From a bacterium (GTDB lineage Bacteria; Planctomycetota; Planctomycetia; Pirellulales; Pirellulaceae): a stretch of 17,548 nt of DNA. Positions 7,303-14,173 of this stretch are shown here, piece by piece. Below the pieces are notes generated by a model. The model was not told where the DNA came from, ran no database searches, and saw nothing but the letters and a program-made list of their open reading frames with translations. The DNA lies in the NCBI GenBank assembly GCA_030432015.1, contig JAUIHJ010000058.1, positions 1 to 17,548 of the forward strand, written 5' to 3'. Numbering within the stretch: position 1 is the stretch's first letter; every line of letters starts with the position of its first letter. Made by a program: the position numbers and the translations under genes.

Positions 7303-8417
7303 CGTACGATTGCCTGATTTTGGGCGGAGGCGTCATCGGCCTTTCCATTGCCTATGAACTGGCGCAAGCAGGCGCTCGCGTCCGAGTGATCGACCGCCAA
7401 CAGGCAGGCCAGGAAGCTTCCTGGGCGGGGGCCGGAATCCTTCCTCCCGCGAATCGGCAAACCGCCGTCCACCCGCTGGAACAGTTGCGTGGTCTGAGCC
7501 ATCAACTCCATCCCGCGTGGGCGGAACAGCTGCAGGCAGAGACTGGCATCGATACGGGGCTCCGCCGTTGTGGTGGACTGTACCTCGCACGGAGCAGTGG
7601 CGAAGCCGCCTCACTCCACGCCCTGGCCGCCTCCCTGGCCGATGTTGACATCGATATGAACAAGCTCGCCCCGCACGAGCTCGGTGAAATCGAACCAGCC
7701 CTTCAACCGCTGAATGAGTCCGGCCAGCTGGCTGCCGCTTACCACCTGCCCGATGAATGGCAACTGCGAAACCCGCATCACCTGCAAGCGCTCGTCGCGG
7801 CCTGCCGGAACCGGGGCGTCAAGATCGACGAACACCTCGAAGCCACAGACTTTGTCATCGACGGCGGCGAGATGACCGGCGTGATCACAGCCGCAGGTAT
7901 CCTCAAGGCGGATCAATATTGCCTGACGACCGGTGCCTGGACGTTCTCGCTCCTGTGCCGACTGGGAATTCAGACAGGAATCATGCCGATACGTGGGCAG
8001 ATGGTGCTTTTCCGTTCTCGCCGTCCGCTCTTTGCGCACGTCCTCAATGAAGGGCCGCGGTATATGGTGCCTCGCAACGACGGGCGCGTCATCGTCGGCT
8101 CGACGGAGGAGGAAGTCGGATTCGACAAACGAACGACCGACGACGCAATTCAGGAACTGATCGGGCTGGCCCGCGACCTCGTCACTGGACTTCAGTCGGC
8201 AGACATCGAAAAGACATGGGCCGGGCTGCGACCTGGGACGTTCGACGGTTTTCCCTACATCGGAGCGGTGCCAGAACTGAACAACGCGTTCGTCGCGGCG
8301 GGACATTTTCGGAGTGGCCTCCACCTCTCGCCCGGAACCGCCCGCGTGGTTCGTCAACTGATTCAGGGCGAGTCGCCAGAAATTGACCTGGCGCCGTTCC
8401 GTCTTGGCCGCGGCTAG
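7299..8417 (+). CDS. thiO: Glycine oxidase ThiO-like FAD-dependent amine oxidase
   Basis: The 372-residue protein belongs to the DAO family. The N-terminal FAD motif GGGVIGLSIAYELAQAG (8-24) is followed by RVRVIDR, and then by the flavin-contact segment QEASWAGAGILPP (about 42-54), which is typical of ThiO. Near the C-terminus GLRPGTFDGFPYIG and GHFRSGLHLSPGTA carry the Arg and His/Arg positions that in known glycine oxidases hold the substrate carboxylate and close the active site. ThiO oxidises glycine with O2 to the imine used for the thiazole of thiamine. No thiS, thiG or thiE lies nearby, so a thiamine role is inferred from sequence only; another small amino acid could be the substrate. 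It is the last gene of the glutaredoxin/DUF2064 operon and overlaps its predecessor by 4 nt. A long antisense open frame over it is a shadow. Confidence 0.86.
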   Translation: MTYDCLILGGGVIGLSIAYELAQAGARVRVIDRQQAGQEASWAGAGILPPANRQTAVHPLEQLRGLSHQLHPAWAEQLQAETGIDTGLRRCGGLYLARSSGEAASLHALAASLADVDIDMNKLAPHELGEIEPALQPLNESGQLAAAYHLPDEWQLRNPHHLQALVAACRNRGVKIDEHLEATDFVIDGGEMTGVITAAGILKADQYCLTTGAWTFSLLCRLGIQTGIMPIRGQMVLFRSRRPLFAHVLNEGPRYMVPRNDGRVIVGSTEEEVGFDKRTTDDAIQELIGLARDLVTGLQSADIEKTWAGLRPGTFDGFPYIGAVPELNNAFVAAGHFRSGLHLSPGTARVVRQLIQGESPEIDLAPFRLGRG

Positions 8418-8517
8418 TCCGACCGAGGCACGAACGGGCAACATGCGGTTGAATCGGTTTGGCGACATGGGTCTCAACAAAGCACCCAAATCCCCAAAAC
8501 AGACGCTCGCCAATCGA

Positions 8518-8567
8518 CGTAAGTCCGGGAACAGATCCCGCAATCCACCAACACCAAAGGACTTACG
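8518..8567. repeat. Long-range inverted repeat with nested hairpin
   Basis: CGTAAGTCC (8518-8526) and GGACTTACG (8559-8567) are perfect 9-bp complements. Between them GGGA-ACAGA-TCCC (8527-8539) can form an inner 4-bp hairpin directly stacked on the outer stem, leaving about 19 unpaired A/C-rich bases. No U run follows, so this may be a structured RNA element or processing site rather than an intrinsic terminator. Confidence 0.45.
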
Positions 8568-8746
8568 ATGTTCACTAGCCTGTCCAGGGGCAACGCCTCT
8601 AGATTGAAGGCTGGCTGCGATCCGACGCGTTCGTAGCCGTGAATCACAACCATCGTTCCTGCCAGCGACGGATCGTAAAATCGGGTGACCGAACCTCTCA
8701 ACGGACTGTAAGTCACTGCGGCAGCGCGGCGAGTTTGCAACCAGTT

Positions 8747-8751
8747 GGAGG
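8747..8751 (+). promoter_or_regulatory. Ribosome binding site fixing the metalloprotease-like start
   Basis: GGAGG lies 7 nt before ATG 8759. This is near-ideal spacing and argues against the longer frame that begins at 8639. Confidence 0.7.
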
Positions 8752-8758
8752 TAATCCG

Positions 8759-9454
8759 ATGACGCGACGACCACCCGCGAACCACAAGCAACGCCCATCG
8801 CACAAATACGTCGGTCAGAAGTCGCGCAGGCGCCTGCCGAAATCGACGCGAACGGCGTCGAAGCTCGGCAAGCGGGCACGCGGTACAGGCCTCAACAACC
8901 ACAACGCATACCAGCCTCCAGAGGATTGGCACGCGGCCGGTGAAGCGGATCAATCCGCTGACTTTCGAATCGTTGTGCAAGACCCCGGGCCTGGGTACTC
9001 GCACGTGGTGACAGAAAAGCAGGTTCGCAGCCGATTAGCGCTGCTTCCAGAATCGATGCTCTATCCCTTGCACACGATTCAGTTGAGCCGCATGACGCGT
9101 AAGAAGCGGTCGTTCCCGTGCTACGGTATGCAGTGGGGACCGACGCTCTACCTGTACCCGATCGAGTCCAGCTTGACCGAGTACTTTTGCCGACCACCAA
9201 GGCCGGCAGAATATAATGAGACAAGGCAGTTTGGGGGGCGATGGACCCAACACTCGTCGTCCCTTTGGACCCTGGTTTGGACGGAAGCGACGATTCGCGA
9301 CTTCTATCTGAACAATATCTTGATCCACGAGCTGGGTCATCTACTCGACGACCGGAACACCAGCTACCGCGACCGCGAACGTTTTGCCGAGTGGTTCGCG
9401 ATCGAGCACGGGCTCCGCCCCTCGCAGCGGAAGCGGCGACGAAGCCGTTCCTAA
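8759..9454 (+). CDS. Small basic HExxH (gluzincin-like) metalloprotease-like protein
   Basis: The 231-residue protein carries IHELGHLLDD with the zinc motif HELGH at 190-194. A glutamate in RFAEWFA (E211), 17 residues after the second His, is a plausible third zinc ligand, as in minimal gluzincins. The first 40 residues are strongly basic (HKQRPSHKYVGQKSRRR) and the tail ends RPSQRKRRRSRS, so both ends could bind nucleic acid or an acidic surface. The middle (residues 70-160) shows mixed strands such as GPTLYLYPI but no domain I can name. There is no signal peptide or membrane helix. The start at ATG 8759 is fixed by GGAGG at 8747-8751. It stands alone between two gaps of about 300 nt. The substrate is unknown, and activity is inferred from the motif only. 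Confidence 0.72.
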   Translation: MTRRPPANHKQRPSHKYVGQKSRRRLPKSTRTASKLGKRARGTGLNNHNAYQPPEDWHAAGEADQSADFRIVVQDPGPGYSHVVTEKQVRSRLALLPESMLYPLHTIQLSRMTRKKRSFPCYGMQWGPTLYLYPIESSLTEYFCRPPRPAEYNETRQFGGRWTQHSSSLWTLVWTEATIRDFYLNNILIHELGHLLDDRNTSYRDRERFAEWFAIEHGLRPSQRKRRRSRS

Positions 9455-9757
9455 ACCGATCGCCACCATTGCATGCGACGGGCGAACGACGACTACGGCG
9501 AACCTGTACTGTGTGCCCCGGACAGCAACTCTTCGGTGAAATTCGCTGGGGCAGGCGAGTACTTACCGGACCGCCAGGCGTTTGTCTGACGGTGCGGTTT
9601 TCCCGGTACCGTGCGAATCGGCCATTTCGTATAATGGAACCTCCCCCGTTCGCGTCCCCTCAATGCGTATCAATCGGTGCCTTGAGGCGACAGCGTTGGA
9701 GGACCGAAAACGGCCTGCACCGGCACTTTGCGATCCCATCTGAAAGGCATTCTGGCT
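9455..9757. other. Intergenic region before the di-haem gene
   Basis: These 303 nt have no supported gene. They hold a perfect TATAAT at 9630-9635, which is a candidate -10 for the cluster that follows, and an ACGGT/ACCGT inverted pair flanking a T-rich loop around 9588-9612 that could end the preceding transcript only weakly. Nothing else stands out. Confidence 0.45.
9630..9635 (+). promoter_or_regulatory. Candidate -10 box of the di-haem/phosphotransferase cluster
   Basis: The hexamer is a perfect TATAAT in GC-rich surroundings, about 120 nt before the di-haem start. No good -35 is seen 16-18 nt upstream (around 9607 the sequence reads TACCGT), so the call rests on the -10 alone. Confidence 0.3.
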
Positions 9758-11632
9758 ATGAAGAGCCCGTCGACGTTGCGTTTCCTCATCAGCTTCCTGA
9801 TCGTCGCGATCGTCGTCCTGACTGACGGAAGCAATGCGGCTCAAGCTGCGACGCCAGCGCAAGTTCGGGCGGCGAAAGAACTCAATACCCAAATCCGCAA
9901 GGCCGGTTCGCTCTTCGCCAATGGCAAGTACGACGATTCGGCCGCCATTGTCAAAGACGTGCAAGCGAAAGTGGCGGAACTCGCAAAGGACGCAGATGAC
10001 GCCCTGATCAAGCTACTCGAGCCGGTTCAGAACCGCATCATCCGTGCGCACGCGCTGCTTGAGCTTGAAGGAATCGAACTGCCGAAGATCATGCCGCTCG
10101 CGCCACCTCAACCCCCCATGCCGGCCGGCAGCAGTGGCGTCAGCTTCGTGAAGCAAGTCGCCCCGTTGCTGGTTTCCAAATGCGGGAATTGTCACGTTAA
10201 CAACGCCCGCGGCGAATTCAGCATGGTGAATTTCGCGGCGCTCATGAAGGGCTCCGCAGCTGGCGTCGTCGTATTTCCCGGCGATGCCTCAGGGAGCCGT
10301 GTTATCGAGCTAATTGAAAGCGGCGACATGCCGCGGGGTGGCGGAAAGCTGAAGCCAGACGAATTCAAATTGCTGCAAGATTGGATCACGCAGGGTGCCA
10401 AGTTTGACGGCGACGATCCCCAGGTTGGCCTCACAACCTTGGCCCCTGACGCTGCCGGTCAAACCGGGCCGGCACTCACCGTCTCCAAGTCAACAGGAAA
10501 AGAAACCATCAGCTTCGCGGGCGACATCGCCAATGTGCTGGCCACCAACTGCAATGGTTGCCACGTGAACGCGCAGCGGGTCCGCGGCGGATTGAACATG
10601 TCGAATTTTCAGGGGCTCCTCAAGGGCGGCGACAGCGGTCCCCCGCTGGTCCCCGGAAAGCCGGCCGATAGCCTGTTGATCCAACGGATCAAGGGAGAAG
10701 GCGGCGAAGCGCAAATGCCGATGGGGCGCACGCCGCTGTCGAGCGAAGTGATTGCCAAGATCGAAAAGTGGATTCGCGAGGGTGCGACGTTCGATGGCCC
10801 CGACCCGAACCAGAATGTGGTCCGCGTTGCCGCGCTGGCCAAAGCCCAATCCTCCACGCATGAGGAGTTAAGCGACGCGCGTGCCGAGCTTGCCGAGCAA
10901 AACTGGCGGTTGGGGATGCCCGGCTTCGACGCAAAGACCGTCAAGACCACAAACTTCTTGCTGATGGGAAATCTGGGCGAGGCCAGCCTCCAGGAATATG
11001 GCGAGGCCGCCGAGACCCTGGCCCCTCGCGTCGGCGGCATGCTGGGGGCTCCATCCGACAAAGCGCTGATCAAAGGGCGGATGACGTTGTTCTTTTTTGG
11101 CCAGCGATACGACTACAGCGAGTTCGGCCAGATGGTCGAGAAACGCGAGCTGCCTAAAGAATGGCGCGGCCATTGGAACTTCGACATCGTTGATGCTTAC
11201 GGAGCATTGATTCCGCCACGGGCGGACGATTATTCATTGGACGGTCTGATCAGCGAACAATTGGCCGCCACCTATGTCGCCAGCCTCTCCGACACGCCAA
11301 CGTGGTACGCCGATGGAGTCGGGCGTGTCGTCGCCTCGCGCATCGCCCCCAAAGATGCAAGGGTGACCGAATGGAGCAACGATCTTCCAGGGGTCCTCGG
11401 ATCGTTGGCCAAGCCGGATTCGTTCTTGAGCGGGAAGTTGCCGCCTAAGGACGCTGCGATTGCGGGCTACAGCTTTGTCAAGTTTCTGATGAAGGACTCC
11501 AAGCGAACTGCCGCCCTGCTCGACGCCCTCCGTTCCGGCCAGAAATTCGACAAGGCGTTTTCCGCCGTCTATGGCGGCAGCCCGGCCCAAGCGACGCAGG
11601 CCTGGGCGCGAACCGCGAGTCGTCGGCGCTAA
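9758..11632 (+). CDS. Exported di-haem c-type protein with degenerate peptidase-like C-terminal domain
   Basis: The 624-residue protein starts with a signal peptide (hydrophobic residues 9-21, likely cleavage after AAQA near 30). A helical stretch follows, then a Pro-rich hinge (about 112-123) and two planctomycete-type cytochrome c domains. The haem sites are CGNCH (142-146) and CNGCH (265-269), each followed by a Met-Pro pair (MPRGG at 191, MPMGR at 320) that could supply the distal ligand. This suggests periplasmic electron transfer. From about 430, the order TLFFFGQRYDYSEF, then LISEQLAATYV, then PTWYADGVGRVV matches the layout of DUF1570/peptidase-MA domains, but SEQLA stands where HExxH should be, so it is probably not a peptidase. 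ATG 9758 is chosen because the signal peptide follows it and AAAGG lies 10 nt upstream. The stop shares one base with the start of the next gene. Confidence 0.83.
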   Translation: MKSPSTLRFLISFLIVAIVVLTDGSNAAQAATPAQVRAAKELNTQIRKAGSLFANGKYDDSAAIVKDVQAKVAELAKDADDALIKLLEPVQNRIIRAHALLELEGIELPKIMPLAPPQPPMPAGSSGVSFVKQVAPLLVSKCGNCHVNNARGEFSMVNFAALMKGSAAGVVVFPGDASGSRVIELIESGDMPRGGGKLKPDEFKLLQDWITQGAKFDGDDPQVGLTTLAPDAAGQTGPALTVSKSTGKETISFAGDIANVLATNCNGCHVNAQRVRGGLNMSNFQGLLKGGDSGPPLVPGKPADSLLIQRIKGEGGEAQMPMGRTPLSSEVIAKIEKWIREGATFDGPDPNQNVVRVAALAKAQSSTHEELSDARAELAEQNWRLGMPGFDAKTVKTTNFLLMGNLGEASLQEYGEAAETLAPRVGGMLGAPSDKALIKGRMTLFFFGQRYDYSEFGQMVEKRELPKEWRGHWNFDIVDAYGALIPPRADDYSLDGLISEQLAATYVASLSDTPTWYADGVGRVVASRIAPKDARVTEWSNDLPGVLGSLAKPDSFLSGKLPPKDAAIAGYSFVKFLMKDSKRTAALLDALRSGQKFDKAFSAVYGGSPAQATQAWARTASRRR

Positions 11633-12720
11633 TGGCGTCCCGAAGCGCTTCGCTGCCTGACCCACCGCGGCTTGTCGACGCTGCCTCGGCGGCCATTTAC
11701 CTGAACGAAACCGGTCGGCTCGCCCCCGAGGAAAACGTCCGCGTCAGGGAACTGCCGGGAGGCGTCTCCAACATTGTTCTGCTGGTCGAACGGGATTCAG
11801 ACGGCACCGTCCCACAACCCAACTTCGTCGTCAAACAGGCTCGAGCTCAACTGCGGGTGACAGAACCCTGGTTTTGCAGCGTCGAACGGATCTGGCGCGA
11901 AATTGAAGTCCTGAACATCTGCCAGCGCGTGCTGACCGTAGCCGATGAACCAGCGGCTGACGCCGTGCCTGCGACGACGCCGCAGCTGCTGTTTTCCGAC
12001 CGCGAAAACTATCTGTTCGCGATGTCGGCGGCGCCGCCCCATCAAGTATGGAAGCAGCATCTCCTTGCCGGGGAAGTCGAGCCCCAAATTGCCCGCGCAT
12101 GCGGCACCCTGCTGGGGCAACTCCACGCCGGGACATGGCAGGCAGACGACGTTGCGCGCCGCGTCGGTGATCGCACCTTCTTTGACGACCTGCGAATCTC
12201 GCCCTACTATCGCCAAGTGGCCGCCATCCACCCTGGCCTGCAACCCCACCTGGATCGACTGATCGACAGCATTGATGACCACTGCCTGGCGCTGGTGCAC
12301 GGTGATTTCAGCCCCAAGAATCTCCTGGTCTCCGAGTCGCAATTGATGTTGGTTGACTTCGAGGTCGGACATTTCGGCGATCCCGCGTTCGACCTGGGGT
12401 TTTTCCTCAGCCACCTTATCCTGAAGTCATTTTGGGCAAGCACCCGTCAACCGGGCGCAAGCAGACGGTACCGCGACTTGACGATTGAGTTTTGGGCGGC
12501 CTATCACAGACGCATGGCTGGGAGGATCGGTGCGAAACAGTACGAGGCCTTGCAGCAGCGCGCAATCCTGCACTTCGCCGCCTGCGCATTGGCCCGGGTC
12601 GATGGCAAGAGCCCTGTCGAATATCTTGCAGCAGAGACGCAGGATGTCGTGCGTGAAGTCGCAACGGCACTGCTTACGGCGGAGACAAAAACCTGGTCTC
12701 AGGTCTTGGCGCAGCTCTAA
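11632..12720 (+). CDS. Phosphotransferase of the APH/choline-kinase/MTR-kinase superfamily
   Basis: The 362-residue protein has a kinase-like fold: the nucleotide loop LPGGVSNIVLLVE (41-53), a lysine in FVVKQAR (K68), the catalytic loop LVHGDFSPKNLLV (221-233; Asp225 and Asn230), and the metal-binding VDFEVGHFGDPAFDLG (241-256; Asp242). All key residues are present, so it is probably an active small-molecule kinase. The W80..R86..R89.E91 region recalls methylthioribose kinase, but the match is too loose to name the substrate. Antibiotic resistance is not implied. Its ATG overlaps the TAA of the di-haem gene by one base, which suggests re-initiation, and the enolase-like gene follows after 101 nt. 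The pair could act in sequence: phosphorylate a small hydroxy acid, then dehydrate it. That is inference. Confidence 0.83.
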   Translation: MASRSASLPDPPRLVDAASAAIYLNETGRLAPEENVRVRELPGGVSNIVLLVERDSDGTVPQPNFVVKQARAQLRVTEPWFCSVERIWREIEVLNICQRVLTVADEPAADAVPATTPQLLFSDRENYLFAMSAAPPHQVWKQHLLAGEVEPQIARACGTLLGQLHAGTWQADDVARRVGDRTFFDDLRISPYYRQVAAIHPGLQPHLDRLIDSIDDHCLALVHGDFSPKNLLVSESQLMLVDFEVGHFGDPAFDLGFFLSHLILKSFWASTRQPGASRRYRDLTIEFWAAYHRRMAGRIGAKQYEALQQRAILHFAACALARVDGKSPVEYLAAETQDVVREVATALLTAETKTWSQVLAQL

Positions 12721-12810
12721 ACCGGCGTCACGCTGTCAACTCGCCAAACCGTGGTGGCGGCGCCCCAATGCTCGCCTCGTCACCGCCCTGCCTTCAGCAC
12801 GCAGCACCAG

Positions 12811-12815
12811 AGGAG
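12811..12815 (+). promoter_or_regulatory. Ribosome binding site of the enolase-like gene
   Basis: AGGAG lies 6 nt before GTG 12822. It decides the start against an in-frame ATG at 12768, whose extra residues (MLASSPPCLQHAAPEEFS) are not enolase-like. Confidence 0.7.
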
Positions 12816-12821
12816 TTCTCG

Positions 12822-14158
12822 GTGGATAAGATTCGCCACATCCATGCCCGTGAAGTTCTTGACAGCCGTGGCAAACCGACCGTTGAAGTCGAAGTAACGT
12901 GCGACAGCGGCGCATGGGGGCGAAGCATTGTTCCGTCCGGCGCCAGCACGGGACGCGCCGAAGCGGTCGAACTGCGCGACCGTGGCGCCGAACGTTACGA
13001 TGGCGATGGCGTCCTGGGGCCGTCGCCGGGATCCAGCACGAGATTGCCGCGCAGCTGATCGACCACGACGTCTGCGATCAAGCCGGTGTCGACGCGATCA
13101 TGATCGCCCTGGATGGCACGGAGCAAAAATCACGTCTGGGTGGCAATGCACTGCTGGGCGTCTCCTTGGCCGTTGCCACCGCAGCGGCAGCCTCACGCCA
13201 TGTTCCGCTTTACGAATACTTGGCCGAGTGCCTGCATCGCCAAACGAATTCCCTGGAAGATCCCCTGCGAGGCCAGCCGGCCCTGTCAGGCGAGGAACAG
13301 ACACCCCGGTCGACGGGACGATTCCAGATGCCGTTACCGATGACCAACATGATTTCCGGGGGCCTGCACGCCGGCGGAAATCTCGACTTCCAGGACGTAC
13401 TTGTCACACCCCACGGTGCGCCAGACTATCGTACGGGACTCGAATGGACCGTCCGCATTTATCGCCGCCTCGGAGAAATTCTCGCCAAGGCCGGGTACGA
13501 GGGACGCTTGGTGGGCGACGAAGGGGGCTACGGTCCCCGCCTGCCTGACAACCGGTCCGCCGCCGAATTCGTGGTCCGAGCCATCGAAGCCGCGAGCCTG
13601 CGACCAGGGGAAGATGTCACCATCGCACTCGACGTGGCCGCCACGCATTTTCAAGATGGCCAGCATTATCGCCTGGCCGCCGAGCGGGATACGCTGCTGA
13701 CCAGCAGCGAATTGATCGATCGACTCGAGACCTGGGTCAACGACTTCCCAATTACCAGCATTGAAGATGGTCTCGCGGAAGAAGATTGGACGGGCTGGCA
13801 GGAGCTCACCCGGCGGCTGGGAGATCGCATCCAGGTCGTTGGCGACGATCTGTTCACCACCAACGCGAACCGAGTCCAGCAGGGCCTTGAATTGCGGGCA
13901 GCCAATAGCGTTCTGATCAAGGTCAATCAAATCGGCACGCTATCCGAAACGCTCAAGACCATTGCGTTGGCCAGGAGCGCCGGATTCTCACTGGTCGTCT
14001 CGGCACGTAGTGGCGAAACCGAAGACACCATGATCGCCGACTTGGCGGTCGCCGTAGCGGCCGAGCAAATCAAGATCGGTTCGATCGTCCGCAGCGAACG
14101 CCTGGCCAAATACAACCAGTTGCTCCGAATCGCCGAACAGCTCGACAATTCGCGATAA
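12822..14158 (+). CDS. eno: Divergent enolase-like protein, reading frame broken by a one-base deletion
   Basis: Enolase interconverts 2-phosphoglycerate and phosphoenolpyruvate. From GTG 12822 the product starts VDKIRHIHAREVLDSRGKP and keeps the mobile loop PSGASTG. At 13016-13019 a run of four G stands where five would keep the frame: ...GDGVLG reads in one frame and AVAGIQHEIA... continues in the -1 frame, open to 14158. Rejoined, it is about 445 residues. Kept residues (yeast numbering): His159 (LHAGGN), Glu211 (VGDEGGYGP), the three metal ligands (ALDVAA, SIEDGL, GDDLF), Lys345 (LIKVNQ), Arg374-Ser375 and Lys396 (IKIGS). Changed: Glu168 is Asp (FQDVL) and His373 is Ala (VSARSGE). An insert of about 24 residues sits before MPLPMTN. 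A sequencing error, a young pseudogene, or a repurposed paralogue are all possible. As written, translation ends at a TGA at 13056-13058. Confidence 0.85.
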
Positions 14159-14173
14159 CCGGGCGTCGTCCAG

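Larger units (their letters stand above)
8418..8758. other. Intergenic region after thiO
   Basis: These 341 nt hold no gene I can support. They contain a perfect 9-bp inverted repeat (8518-8526 / 8559-8567) with a smaller hairpin inside it, and a strong ribosome-binding site at the right end. I see no clear terminator and no clear promoter. Open frames on both strands lack any protein-like features. Confidence 0.5.

Noticed and set aside
8639..8758. Upstream extension of the metalloprotease-like gene
   Set aside because: The extra residues show no conserved pattern, and GGAGG with ideal spacing points to ATG 8759.
8690..8760. tRNA-like stretch containing GGACTGTAAGTC
   Set aside because: It recalls an anticodon arm, but no acceptor stem, D arm or T-arm GTTCGA motif can be placed around it.
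7611..8879. A 422-codon open frame on the minus strand across thiO
   Set aside because: It is fully antisense to a well-supported oxidase, has no recognisable domain, and its length is explained by GC-rich codon bias in the opposite frame.
11632..12720. Aminoglycoside resistance gene
   Set aside because: The fold is shared by many small-molecule kinases, and nothing in the sequence or context points to antibiotics.
13011..13025. Programmed -1 ribosomal frameshift in the enolase-like gene
   Set aside because: There is no X-XXY-YYZ heptamer and no obvious downstream stem placed for stimulation, and enolases are not known to use this. A deletion or base-call error is simpler.
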